This document shows positions 9,958 through 18,790 of a DNA stretch of 64,000 nt, in pieces. A model generated the notes under the pieces. That model had not been told where the DNA came from. It ran no database searches and was given only the letters and a program-made list of their open reading frames with translations. Each line of letters starts with the position of its first letter. Positions within the stretch are counted from its first letter, which is position 1. The stretch covers positions 62,001-126,000 of the forward strand of contig QPMI01000682.1 in assembly GCA_004431415.1 (NCBI GenBank), in the 5' to 3' direction. Made by a program: the position numbers and the translations under genes. The stretch is from Cyanophora paradoxa (taxonomy: Eukaryota; Glaucocystophyceae; Cyanophorales; Cyanophoraceae).

Positions 9958-10356
9958 ATGAATCATCGCGGTTTCCATGTAATGTTAGATTACAAGTTCA
10001 ACCATCCATTAATGATAGGATTGGACAACTAAGAGACCACAACGAAGTGGTTAATGCAATTTTTTCAATCTATTATTCAAGAACAAGGTATCAGAGTAGT
10101 ACACAAGCACTGCGAGATTTTCGATGGTGGTCTTTCACCTCCGGGTTTTGCTATGGTTCTTCTCCTTGATGAGAGTCATTTAACCGCTCATTGTTACTCA
10201 GATCAGGGAATGTTAGCAATCGATATATTCACTTGTGGTACAGAAGCGGAGCATAAGACATCAGTAATAACGCAAATGATAGATGAGAGGATAACGTGTA
10301 TGTTTAGCGGGTTGGAGAAAGCGGAGAAGCATATAGTAGCGCGATTTCCATGTTAA
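9958..10356 (+). pseudogene. S-adenosylmethionine decarboxylase-like gene with in-frame stop (A)
   Basis: Orthologue of the intact AdoMetDC-like gene of C (42477-42878). The protein aligns from the first codon, but codon 25 is TAA (10030-10032), where C has a Leu codon. Downstream, the processing and catalytic region is intact, with 'DESH', a His five residues after the Ser, and 'FTCG'. A shorter protein could start at Met 10054 but would lack the first beta strand. It was probably inactivated recently, or the stop is a sequence error. Confidence 0.75.
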
Positions 10357-10380
10357 TCTTACGTGAATCAGTAAGGAATG

Positions 10381-10608
10381 ACACCCCACCCTACACCCCA
10401 CCGTTACCATAAATTATAGCATTCCCACTTTTCAAATTGCTCTATATTAGATTGAAATTACCATATAAATAAGAGGTGGATGTATGAATTAATCGACAGG
10501 GTGGGAGGGTGGGGTGTGGTGGGGTCAAATTTCCAGAAAATTTTGAGCGGATCCCAAAATATAATGAATCTTCAAAACATGCCCCACCAGACCCCACCGC
10601 CCCACCGC
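10381..10608. repeat. Origin-like module 1 of A (CCCCACC repeats)
   Basis: CCCCACC words at the left (10384-10402), an AT-rich core (about 10410-10490), then the opposite orientation GGTGGGG/GGGTGGGG (about 10497-10525) and further CCCCACC words at 10582-10605. The layout matches the modules of B and C but the repeat word differs. Confidence 0.7.
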
Positions 10609-10638
10609 ATCGATAAATATATGATACCAGAGAGATTA

Positions 10639-10768
10639 CACCCAACCATGTACAGATCTAACGGTATTTACACCCAACCATGTACAGATCTAACGGTATT
10701 TACATGTTAATTACGGCTTCGATATCGTAGAGATTACACCCAACCTGTACAGATCTAACGGTATTTAC
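10639..10768 (+). repeat. 31-bp tandem repeat in A subterminal region
   Basis: Two adjacent copies (10639-10669 and 10670-10700) and one spaced copy (10737-10768, one base shorter) of a unit containing 'tgtacagatctaacggtatt'. It lies between the two origin-like modules. Function unknown. Confidence 0.85.
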
Positions 10769-10825
10769 ATGTTAATTTCCGCTTCTATATCGTAGAGATT
10801 CCCACACTGAATTACGTAAGAGATT

Positions 10826-11050
10826 ACACCCCACCATACACCCAACCATTACCATAACACATAACAATTTCACTATTCAAATTGATATATATTAGATTGA
10901 AATTACCATATAATTAAGTGTGGAAGTATAAATTAATCGATAGGGTGGGGTGGTGGGGTGTGGTGGGGTCACTTTTCAGAAAAATTTAGAACGCCAAGAA
11001 AATTATAGCAATTCGAAAAACAGACCCAACCAGACCCCACCGCCCCACCT
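10826..11050. repeat. Origin-like module 2 of A (CCCCACC repeats)
   Basis: A second copy of the module: CCCCACC at about 10828, an AT core including 'attagattgaaattaccata' shared with module 1, inverted GGTGGGG words at 10943-10969, and CCCCACC words at 11034-11049. Confidence 0.7.
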
Positions 11051-11092
11051 TATCATTAAATGAATCACGCAGTAAATTGTAGTTGTTTACGA

Positions 11093-11190
11093 TAAACGCA
11101 ATCGGGATTATATCGGATTCACATTAAATCAATCGTGATTATATCGAATTTGCATAAAACTTAATCGTGGTTATATCGAATTTCTCATTT
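11093..11190. repeat. AT-rich ~33-bp tandem repeats
   Basis: Three imperfect copies of a unit containing 'aatcgtgattatatcgaatt' just inside the terminus of A. The subterminal AT region of C has a comparable but different repeat set. Confidence 0.7.
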
Positions 11191-11256
11191 TCACATCGAT
11201 AATTACATATAAATATGTATAATATCATGTTAAATTTATATAAAATATGTATTAAC

Positions 11257-11327
11257 ACACATAAAGATAAACGTATTTTTAACCTGAGCGGAACGCGAGG
11301 GTTAAAAATACGTTTATCTTTATGTGT
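11257..11327. repeat. Terminal palindrome of element A (28-bp arms, 15-nt loop)
   Basis: The arm 11257-11284 starts ACACATAAAG and is the exact reverse complement of 11300-11327, with a 15-nt loop between. Position 11327 is the last base of A; 11328 onward reads as the polymerase gene of B. The arm length equals that of C although the sequence differs. Confidence 0.88.
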
Positions 11328-12200
11328 AGGGTTCTGCTCCTCAAATCGATCAATGATTTCTGCATCACAGGCAACTGGAAACTGGATGCCTTCGAAATTG
11401 AGTTCGTTTAACCATCTTCTATACTGGTTGGGTTCATTGCTCTTGTGTTTATTAATATCATTTCGGTGCAGGTAAGCCAAGATTGCATACTTGAAGCAGT
11501 CTTGACCATCAATATTCTTCACATTCACAGTTGCTCTCTTTAATCCAATCCACTCAGGTGTTGAGAAGAAGCAACCACCCACAGGAGCATAAGACATTAT
11601 TACCACTCTCAGCATCTCGATGCGATCCAGTCTGTAACTGTCCACCTGCATCATCTGTTCCTGCATTGCTTGAAGTGCATTTCGCAGTTCAACATCAATA
11701 TTTCGAGATCTTGTGATGACAAAGTAATCACTATAAATGAACTTGGTGATCCACACCCTTGGATCACTCACTTTGGTGAATTTACAAATGAAGGTCAACC
11801 GAGTCTTAATTGCTCTCAGGTCTTGGAGTTTCTGTCTGAGTCTCTGTGGTAGAGTAGTTGCAATTCTCTCCAAGAATTCAATCCCATCTTGGATAACCTC
11901 CCCTCTTGCTCGATAGGTTAACCAAGAGTATGCTTTGTTCATTGCTTCCCCATCTTCAATCTCGGGTTCAATTGTTCCCAACCTTAAACCTTCATCCCTG
12001 AATTCCTCCATCTTCTCAAAACGATCATAGAGGCGATTTGTAATTTCTGTGAGTTGAGATAATCTTGGTCTCCTATCCAGGATTGCTGCCTGGCGATCAT
12101 ATTCGAATTCTGTAATATCACCAGTAACTAAAAGGGTTCCTAAAAGACCGAGTATTTCGTTTTTCTTTTCTTTGATGATTCTATTTGATTGGCGGGGCAT
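11328..12200 (-). pseudogene. Family B DNA polymerase, N-terminal fragment (B)
   Basis: The first ~290 residues match the polymerase of C (27674 onward), from 'MPRQSNRIIKEKKNEILG' through the 'CFKYAILAYLH' segment typical of Polinton polymerases, up to 'FEEQNP'. At 11328 the coding sequence stops at the terminus of A, and the ORF runs on only through the palindrome. The first six bases, agggtt, would be the target duplication of A. This copy keeps an internal stretch of about 47 residues (near 11655-11795) that C has lost, so it is the better record of the ancestral N-terminus. Confidence 0.85.
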
Positions 12201-14737
12201 CTTTTACTTTAAGGGAACATATTATTTTTGGGCGTTTTAAACGCATTTCCCATTTTTCAGGTTCTAATGATTCGCACATTCGTGCCTTTGGGGACATATA
12301 CATTAACTGTGTCGAGTCTGCTTGCATAAACACGCTTCTTTTGATAGGTTCTACCATAACCTGCTCTGATCTTTGCAATATAATCCGCCACCTCTGCAAT
12401 ATCATTCTTTTCGACTTGCGACTATGCTTCTTTTTGATCCCAAAGTAGCCACGAGCAAGAACACCATTGACTCGCTTTCTCTCAGCCTTCACATTAAAGA
12501 CTTCGCGAAGTCTCTTCAAGATAGTGCATTCTGTGATTTTCTCATCAGATTTGCCCATGTGATCCATCTTAAAGTGACTGATAATGGACTCACTTGTGGC
12601 GAAATCCCCTTGACTCTTGGTGAGTTCATAACTCTCACGAATCCATTCTCCAATCTTGTCATTCTCATTGAAATATTCAACACCTTGATCAACAATGGAC
12701 TGGGTGGTTTGGTGACGAATTCATTGAGAGAATGGGTTCTCCACATTTCCAGGAGAATGGACATATGCGCCATTTTATAATCGTCATCATTCTTCATTAG
12801 GCGCATTAGAGTGGTGTCTGCTTTCTTCTCACCAGGCTGAGGATCGACCTTGAAGACATTTTCGAATCGATAGTAGATAATTCGCCTTTGGATTGCTGCA
12901 TCTGGTTTACTGATTCCCAGGTTGTCATTTGTGGACAAGAACAACTGGAACATGGGAATGAATGTAACAAGATCTTTGAAAAGAGCTCGAACCTTCATCT
13001 CATTCCCACCAGTAACCTGTTTGATTTTGTTCAGTTGAAGCATATCACCATCTTCTGCTTCATTACTGAAAACAATTCGTTTACCAAGAATGCAAGCGAG
13101 TTCTGGGGAAGCCTCTGACGAACTCTTCTTGGGTTTAGTCCAATATGTCATGTCCAGTGACCCATAATACTCACCAAATGTGTCTTTCACCAACTCTTGG
13201 AGCAGTGATTTCCCATTTGCTCCAATTCCAGTCCAGCAAGTGTATCTCTGATCTTCTGTCAAACCACTCAGGGCATAGGCGATTAATCCCAGCATGAATT
13301 CGCGGTCTGTATCCGATTCAATAATATCTGCATAGATGGATTTAATCTTTGCAACCTTCTCTTGGTCAATTTCTGTGGTGTAATCGTAGCCAACAGTCTT
13401 ACTCACCATATCATATGGGAGTCCCTGTCGAAAAGTCATGGAGTTCAAGTCAAATACACCATTTGTGAACCCAATGATGTTGGGAACAGTATCAAGTCTC
13501 TCGAAAAAGGTCTTGTCACTGAACAGAACTGAAAGATCAGACATAAGTGCAGTTCTGTATGTAGTCTGTTTGAGGCTCTTAGCAATTCCAGCAGAATCTT
13601 TGACCTTTCCTCCAAGGAATTGCGGTTCTCTTCATCACGAAGAGCTCTCTGTGCAAGTTGAACAGAACGTTGAAGATAAACTGGACAGACCTTGCAGCTC
13701 AAACAGAGAAAGATTCGCTTCCCAGTTTCATCCATCTCCCAAATCCCACATACATCATTGAACTTGAACCAGGTCTTGTTGGAATACTTGTATTTGTCTT
13801 GCAGAACAAGATAGGCAACCTGTGCAACATCATAATGGGCACCATCAGATCCAGCAGACCGATCAATCAGATTTTCGATATTCGCATCTGTCTCTTCCTT
13901 CACACGAATTGTGATAAGTCGCTTCTTGCAGTTTGCACTGTAACTCGAAACAATATATTTGTCCTTCTCCTTCCCTTGAACAATATACCAATTGTTCGAG
14001 TCATGGCTTCCCTTGCAGCAGGGACAGACCAGACCTTTGTTCTCAGCAGTGAAATTGTATCCCATCTTGGTCTCATTGATGATTGTGGGCAAGATGAAAC
14101 CGAATTCTTCGAGTTTAGAAAGAATATGTTTCTGCAAATTCTCCTCAGCGCACCTTGCATAATAAGAATGTGCACCTTTGGGGAATTCGTAGTTTTCAAC
14201 AATCCACTTTTGCAACTCAGCAGTGGGTTCATTTAACTCACACTCAGATGCCCATGGCTCTCTGATCCATGTTTTGTTGGGACTTGGACAAACATTAATT
14301 ACCCCAGCAGTCCCAGTGGATGCAATCGTTTTGCAGTCGATCTTGGGGTTTCCTTTGAATGCACCTGCTTTATCCCAGATCTTAATGGTGTCGAATTCAG
14401 CAGGTCGAGCGAAATAAGCATGATATCCTTTTTTGGTTTTAGCAAGTGGATTAACACCACCGAAATCATCAGGGAATTGCTCCTCGAATTTGGCGAAATC
14501 CTCCTCTTGGTCGAAGTCAATAACCATGATATTACGAGCGAGAATGCCCCAAGCAGTATATTTACCGGATTTCAGGGCTTCATCGAATTTATCCCAAGTC
14601 CAGGATCCGTCTTTATGAGCGAAAAGCGGTCTCTTGGTATCAGGATCAACAGGAATTACGAGATTCTCAGACAGGACATCGTCTTCACGAAGCCAGTCAA
14701 CAAGGCGTTTCAGGGATTTCTTGGCGGCAGCGTTCAT
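12181..14737 (-). pseudogene. AEP primase-D5/S3H helicase, two frameshifts (B)
   Basis: Replicative primase-helicase. The N-terminal part has archaeo-eukaryotic primase features: 'NIMVIDFDQEE' (the acidic hhDhD motif, about residue 70) and 'KGYHAYFARP' (His motif). A zinc site 'CPCCKGSH' follows, then a D5-type linker. The second frame holds the superfamily 3 helicase: Walker A 'GIGANGKSLL', a 'KRIVFSNEAED' Walker B region, and a sensor-like 'LFLSTND'. The C-terminal part (12181-12567) lies in a third frame. Frame changes fall near 13625-13636 and near 12711-12725. The gene sits exactly where C has an unrelated TVpol/S3H gene. Its 3' end overlaps the polymerase start by about 20 bases. Confidence 0.82.
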
Positions 14738-14929
14738 TTCGAAAATCGGGGCTTCTTACACTTAATGGAGAAATTAATTTCTCCGGATCCTTGTCATTTT
14801 TTGGCGGCTAACCTTTAAATACCTTTGGGTTTTCCGATTGGCGCTCGATACATGGTAATGATCCATCGAAAAGTCGATTGATCATGGTAACAAAAAGGAT
14901 TCAGCGGATATCTGGGACTTTGGGGCGGT
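14738..14929 (-). promoter_or_regulatory. Upstream region of B replication gene with AAAAAATGACAAGG motif
   Basis: Nearly identical to 24454-24640 of C as far as the 'ggagaaattaatttctcc' palindrome (about 14766-14784), then it diverges at the start of the replication gene. It contains AAAAAATGACAAGG on the minus strand (about 14792-14805). The same motif precedes other genes here, so it is a candidate promoter. Confidence 0.5.
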
Positions 14930-15157
14930 TCAGTATTTTCTGGGACGACCAACTGGGCGTTTTACTGGATTATTGGGATCCATCTCAGCAGCTTTCCTGC
15001 GATAATATCGTTCCAGTGCCTTTTTCCGATATAATTCACGAAACTCCTCATCTTGATAGCGTTTCTGGAAGTACAAGCGGTCATACAACCTTTTCTTTTC
15101 ATTGGGATCCATTTCGCTCATTGCAAGTTCGAATTCGACCACAGATTCAGTTTCCAT
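14930..15157 (-). CDS. Small basic protein with AT-hook-like tail, 75 aa (B)
   Basis: Identical or nearly identical to 24226-24453 of C. The central part is rich in Arg, Lys and Tyr ('RLYFQKRYQDEEF') and predicted helical. The C-terminus 'KRPVGRPRKY' is a good AT-hook core (GRP flanked by basic residues). A DNA-binding or regulatory protein is likely; the target is unknown. Confidence 0.7.
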   Translation of the reverse strand: METESVVEFELAMSEMDPNEKKRLYDRLYFQKRYQDEEFRELYRKKALERYYRRKAAEMDPNNPVKRPVGRPRKY

Positions 15158-15238
15158 TTGATATGTTCCTTATATTGGGACGAGAAAATAATTTGTCCGG
15201 GTTCACCAATCAAACACACCTTACCCTTAAATCCCTTG

Positions 15239-15352
15239 TCATTTTTTGCAGATCGAGACCAGTTCCTGTCTACGCTTTTTTATTGCGGCTTCTGTTGCAT
15301 ATTCAGCGGATTTCCTTTCAAGGATAGCATAGATCTCAGAGAGACTGAGCAT
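15239..15352 (-). CDS. Mini-protein, 37 aa (B)
   Basis: Starts 'MLSLSEIYAILERKS' and ends 'CKK'. It is conserved in position and sequence with 24031-24144 of C, and lies seven bases after the 77-aa gene. Predicted to be one amphipathic helix. The stop codon overlaps the AAAAAATGACAAGG motif. Function unknown. Confidence 0.45.
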   Translation of the reverse strand: MLSLSEIYAILERKSAEYATEAAIKKRRQELVSICKK

Positions 15353-15358
15353 TCGATA

Positions 15359-15592
15359 TTAATTACCGAGATTTAATTTCGGATCTGTGAAAGATACAGA
15401 CCTGCGCCTCACAGTCTCTGTTTTAATATGCTCCTCGAAATCCACCGAGTCTGTGGATAATCTCCTTCCACCAGATCCATGACTTTCAGTGTCTGAGAAC
15501 TCGATTTCGACTTTGGTGTCACAGCAACCACTGTGACAATTGCTCACAATGTGGAGATTAAACATCTCAATGATTTTGCGCAGAAAATCCAT
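15359..15592 (-). CDS. Small protein, 77 aa (B)
   Basis: Starts 'MDFLRKIIEMFNLHIV', a short amphipathic or hydrophobic start, followed by 'CHSGCCDTK' and a Ser/Asp/Glu-rich region. The counterpart is 23791-24024 in C. Its place between the 244-aa protein and the AT-hook protein is kept in both elements. No family recognised. Confidence 0.6.
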   Translation of the reverse strand: MDFLRKIIEMFNLHIVSNCHSGCCDTKVEIEFSDTESHGSGGRRLSTDSVDFEEHIKTETVRRRSVSFTDPKLNLGN

Positions 15593-15619
15593 GATGCTTT
15601 CTCTTTTAATGCGAGATAA

Positions 15620-16354
15620 TTATAGCCATACTCGTCGTTTATATACTGTTGGGGCAACACCTTTGTCAACCTCTGCTTTGGTAGCACCAGGTTCAATGGT
15701 GCCCTTCTGGGTTTTGGTCTTCATCTCATCAACTGCCTGCTCATCGATTTGAGTTTCTTTCTTACCAATGAACTGCTTATCTGGGAGACCAGTGATTCCC
15801 ATTCTATACACCTCCTTTCGCAGCATCTCCTTTAATTTCGCTCTCTCTTTCTTCTCAGAGACATACTGTTCAAGTGCACTCGATTTCGCTTCCAGATCTT
15901 TAAGTTTCGCAGTCATTTCGTCCCATTGGGCTTTGGGAATTCGGTGGATATTCTGTGTAGGTGCGACCTTGTAGGTGACCTCACCAGCCATCGATTGAAT
16001 CACCTTGTCTGATTCTTTGGAGACACCTTCACCTTTGCGGGCAAGTGAGAGATCTTGCAGACCAAGTCCTTTATCATCAGCAGCACCAATTATTCGACGA
16101 GCACCTTCACCAACTGCCTTCATCTTTGTGGCTTCGGGCGAAATATTCAATTGATCACTGGTGGATGTTTGAGGCGCTTTATCATCTGGTGATTCTTCGT
16201 AAGCAGCATTGAGGGGATCTTCCTGCTGCTGTGATGCTTTCACTTCATTGACACCATTGAATTTCAGGGGCTCTGTGTTAATAGAACCGGTTCCAGAGGA
16301 TGCAGAATATGACATAGCACCAGCAGGAACACCAACTTTGCGTTTCGAAGGCAT
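15620..16354 (-). CDS. Unknown virion-block protein, 244 aa (B)
   Basis: Starts 'MPSKRKVGVPAGAMSYSA'. The first ~90 residues are low in complexity and polar. The middle has a coiled-coil-like stretch ('KLKDLEAKSSALEQYV', 'KKERAKLKEMLRKEV'), and the tail is basic ('VYKRRVWL'). The counterpart 23029-23763 in C differs at a few residues. The gene follows the packaging ATPase after 28 bp, so it probably belongs to the morphogenesis operon. No protease or nuclease motif is visible. Confidence 0.65.
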   Translation of the reverse strand: MPSKRKVGVPAGAMSYSASSGTGSINTEPLKFNGVNEVKASQQQEDPLNAAYEESPDDKAPQTSTSDQLNISPEATKMKAVGEGARRIIGAADDKGLGLQDLSLARKGEGVSKESDKVIQSMAGEVTYKVAPTQNIHRIPKAQWDEMTAKLKDLEAKSSALEQYVSEKKERAKLKEMLRKEVYRMGITGLPDKQFIGKKETQIDEQAVDEMKTKTQKGTIEPGATKAEVDKGVAPTVYKRRVWL

Positions 16355-16382
16355 TGTATATTTATTAGAAGCAGAGATTATT

Positions 16383-17165
16383 TTACAAACCTCTCTTATA
16401 TCGCATCAGTTTATTCGAATGAACACCACTCTTGACCTCTTTGGGTGCTTCCTCTTTCTGTGGAGATGGTAGTTCATCTTCTTTCTTTTTGGGCTTCCTG
16501 TGGAACCGAGGAAATGCGAAATCTTTGACCAGATCCGCTTTATCAACATAATAGTTCACCGAATAATTCGCAGAAGACCACACAATATATTGGTAGGAGT
16601 GTACATACTCCTCAAACATCTTATAGAAATCGTCCTTGTTTCGCATGATATTGTACTCCTCTTCAATGGCTTCGAGTTCTTTGCGATTTGCAGCACTCAG
16701 GAACACAGCATAATCCGAATTTACTCGAATTGTTGAAGAAACCTTCCTCAGCTTCTGTGTGATGCAGATAATCGAGATTTTCGAATGGCGACCTCTGGAA
16801 TAAAGAGATCCCACGATTTTGTCTCGGGTCAAATCAATGATTTCGTTGTCTATTAGATCATCTAAGACCACACACAGGTGATTGACAGGTTCCCCTTTTT
16901 CGATTTTCTCCTGCCTTTCATCCAGTAATTTGGAAATGTAAGCAGCATCCCATTTCCCGAGTTGCAATGTTGCAACTGCATCCCAGAAATGATTGAAGGA
17001 CGTCCCACTCACAACAAGAACAGTATCAATCTTTTTCGCATCATGCAGCTGTTTCAACCAATATTTCACACATTCTGACTTGCCTGTTGCAGACTTTCCT
17101 ATGAAAAGAGCACGAAATGGTGGGGTTATCATCTCAGATGCAACAAATTCTTCTAAATCGTTCAT
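16383..17165 (-). CDS. FtsK/HerA-like DNA-packaging ATPase, 260 aa (B)
   Basis: Drives genome packaging into the capsid. Walker A 'IGKSATGKSECVKYW' (about residues 22-36) and Walker B 'LCVVLDDLID' (about 99-108), followed by 'RGRHSKISIICITQ', the sensor-type region of A32-like ATPases. Length fits Polinton/PLV ATPases. The C-terminal tail is Lys/Pro-rich. The copy in C (22218-23000) is nearly identical. In B the gene is intact, but it is separated from its own capsid gene by the 26.8-kb insertion of C. Confidence 0.88.
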   Translation of the reverse strand: MNDLEEFVASEMITPPFRALFIGKSATGKSECVKYWLKQLHDAKKIDTVLVVSGTSFNHFWDAVATLQLGKWDAAYISKLLDERQEKIEKGEPVNHLCVVLDDLIDNEIIDLTRDKIVGSLYSRGRHSKISIICITQKLRKVSSTIRVNSDYAVFLSAANRKELEAIEEEYNIMRNKDDFYKMFEEYVHSYQYIVWSSANYSVNYYVDKADLVKDFAFPRFHRKPKKKEDELPSPQKEEAPKEVKSGVHSNKLMRYKRGL

Positions 17166-17220
17166 GGCTTTGTAGATCTTTCTTATTAAAGATAGATAAA
17201 AATAACGAAACGTTACTGAT

Positions 17221-17226
17221 AATGGT
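17221..17226. repeat. Target-site duplication, left copy (aatggt)
   Basis: aatggt directly precedes the terminus of C and recurs at 44021-44026 after the other terminus. The undisturbed sequence survives in C itself (22155-22175), where MCP and ATPase are adjacent and this hexamer occurs once. A sixth-plus-one base (t) is ambiguous. Confidence 0.92.
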
Positions 17227-17321
17227 ACACATATTGAAAAACGAATTTAAATCCCTCGTTCATCTCGATCGCTTCGCGATCTCGATTCACTCTGGATTTA
17301 AATTCGTTTTTCAATATGTGT
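17227..17321. repeat. T-shaped terminal palindrome of C, left (28-bp arms)
   Basis: Arm 17227-17254 is the exact reverse complement of 17294-17321. The 39-nt middle contains its own small hairpin ('gatcgcttcgcgatc'). The two levels together could fold into a T or cruciform. The mirror copy is 43926-44020. Confidence 0.92.
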
Positions 17322-17646
17322 TAATTTAATACTAAAATACATATTTTTCGATTAATTTCTTAAACTTTTTATGCAAACTTTGTATAAAATAATGCAAACT
17401 TTGTATAAAAAATGAAAACGCGTTAATCAAAATGCATATTTTCGATTAAACTTCGATAGATGCAATCGATATTATATCGATAGATTATGTTCTTTGTCGA
17501 TTACATATATAACTTCGATTGATTAACATTAAACTACTTAAAGAACGATATAATCGCGATTAATTCGCATAAATTCGCATAAATTCGCATAAACTCGATA
17601 TATCTCATCGGTATTGAAGAAGACCACCGCCCATTCTGTATCAAAA

Positions 17647-18108
17647 AACGCAAAAAGTGTCACAGAGTTGCATTGTGTCCAATTGAACAATCGATGAGAT
17701 TGCTGATGTACATATTTGCACCGAAAAAGTGTCACAGAGTTGCATTATCTCCAATTAAACAATCGATTAGATTGCGAGAGTTTCTATTGGAATATATCGG
17801 TACTGCATTATGTCCAATTGAACAATCGATGAGATTGCTGATGTACATTTTTGCACCGAAAAAGTGTCACAGAGTTGCATTATCTCCAATTAAACAATCG
17901 ATTAGATTGCGAGATTTTCTATTGGAATATATCGGTACTGCATTATGTCCAATTAAACAATCGATGAGATTGTGGATGTACATTTTTGCACCGAAAAAGT
18001 GTCACAGAGTTGAATGGTCTCCAATTGAACAATTGAGAAGATTGGGGATGGGCATTTTCTCTTCGAAAAATTGTCACAGAGTTGCATGGTCTCCGATCGA
18101 TCAATCGA
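17647..18108 (+). repeat. Tandem repeats with TGTCACAGAGTTGCAT (C, left TIR)
   Basis: Several copies of a ~65-bp half-unit containing 'gtgtcacagagttgcatt', alternating with 'caatcgatgagattg'-type words, forming a ~126-bp higher-order unit. Related units are in B (about 48410-48625). The repeated period is the reason for the long ORF here. Confidence 0.85.
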
Positions 18109-18110
18109 AG

Positions 18111-18319
18111 TAGGCATCTTTGGTAGGCGGTTTAGGCGGTTAGGCACTTCTTAATCGAGAATTAAAAAGAAGTCCCAAATACATCAACTTGTGTTTTTCA
18201 AAACGTTGATTTTATTTTTTATAGAGAATTTCCAGAAAAGGTGCCTAAGTGCCTAACGTCAATTAAAAGTGCCTAACTTCAATTAAAAAGTGCCTACTTC
18301 GATTTTTAAAGTGCCTACT
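18111..18319. repeat. Origin-like module of C, left TIR (AGGCAC/GTGCCT)
   Basis: AGGC-type words at 18112-18147, then an AT-rich core (about 18150-18235, including 'aaaacgttgattttattttt'), then five or six GTGCCT words in the opposite orientation at 18241-18317. The mirror is 42928-43136, and a third copy lies at 27101-27298. Confidence 0.75.
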
Positions 18320-18475
18320 ACACCATTTTCAGTAAGACCATCTGAAATTCTGAATTTCTCAGTGTCAACTAACTCGGAAATCGCAATACTCTATGTTTCT
18401 CCGATTTCTCCAACCCTGAAAACACACCTGTTATTCTCTCATCTATCTCATGAGATACTCTCGTTTCGCCAAAAA

Positions 18476-18790
18476 ATGACAAACGATTTCCCATCATGCT
18501 GTAAAGGAAACATGCCGATTAACCAGCAATATCACAATTTCCATGGGACTTACATCTTGATTGTGAAAAGAATACAAGATCATTATGAGATCTTTCAAGA
18601 GATGGGATTGCGAATTACAAGGAGATCAACTCTTTGTAGATTCTTGAAAAAGAATGGTGCTAAATGGGATAAGACAATTCGCCGATGGTATACAGAAGAT
18701 CGAAAGAGTCCCATTCTTAATATTTTCGAGACAGATGGGAGTTCTTCTATCAGGATCGGTTTAATCATTACCAATAGCCAAGAACTCTAA
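18476..18790 (+). CDS. Small basic protein next to TIR, 104 aa (C)
   Basis: Starts in 'aaaaaATGacaaacg' 12 bases inside the TIR boundary. The central part 'LRITRRSTLCRFLKKNG' then 'KWDKTIRRWYTED' suggests a small helical nucleic-acid-binding protein; no family assigned. The B copy (47403-47705) has one more G in a G run near 18736, which changes the last ~16 residues. Which ending is native is unclear. Its 3' end overlaps minor capsid 2 on the other strand by 30 bases. Confidence 0.55.
   Translation: MTNDFPSCCKGNMPINQQYHNFHGTYILIVKRIQDHYEIFQEMGLRITRRSTLCRFLKKNGAKWDKTIRRWYTEDRKSPILNIFETDGSSSIRIGLIITNSQEL

Larger units (their letters stand above)
2507..11327. mobile_element. Element A: Polinton-like virus, right-hand part only
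   Basis: AT-rich block carrying the fibre, DUF723-like, methylase and AdoMetDC-like genes and then repeats. It ends in a perfect palindromic terminus (11257-11327) that abuts the interrupted polymerase gene of element B. The gene order matches the right arms of C and D, except that a DNA methylase is added and the C1q fibres are absent. The left end is broken inside the fibre gene at GC-rich DNA, so capsid, ATPase, polymerase and integrase are missing. A is the most divergent of the four elements. By position it is younger than B, because it interrupts a gene of B. Confidence 0.8.
10357..11327. repeat. Right terminal (TIR-type) region of element A
   Basis: About 970 bp with no convincing gene, between the AdoMetDC-like gene and the terminus. 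In order it has two origin-like modules, a tandem repeat between them, an AT-rich repeat cluster and the terminal palindrome. By analogy with C this is the subterminal inverted repeat, but the partner copy is missing so the repeat cannot be confirmed. Confidence 0.65.
11328..17226. mobile_element. Element B, left segment (replication half and ATPase, minus strand)
   Basis: Minus-strand block collinear with 22156-28465 of C, except for the replication cassette. It is broken on the left by the terminus of A, inside the polymerase gene, and on the right by insertion of C at 17227. The rest of B resumes at 44021. The left end of B is not in the window. Confidence 0.88.
17227..18464. repeat. Left terminal inverted repeat of C (1,238 bp)
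   Basis: Reverse complement of 42783-44020 with very few differences. From the outside in: terminal palindrome, AT-rich stretch, tandem repeats (about 17647-18108), origin-like module (18111-18319), and the last ~32 codons of the AdoMetDC-like gene read antisense. Open frames within it (such as 17673-18113) derive from the tandem repeats and are not taken as genes. Confidence 0.93.

Noticed and set aside
17673-18113. 146-aa ORF in the TIR (and mirror at 43134-43574)
   Set aside because: It is read through the tandem repeats; the protein is just the repeat translated, and an equivalent ORF exists on the opposite strand. No codon-level constraint or start context.
18111-18319. Short spaced repeats as a CRISPR array
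   Set aside because: Repeats are 6-9 bp, irregularly spaced and inverted around an AT core, and the context is a eukaryotic element with no cas genes.
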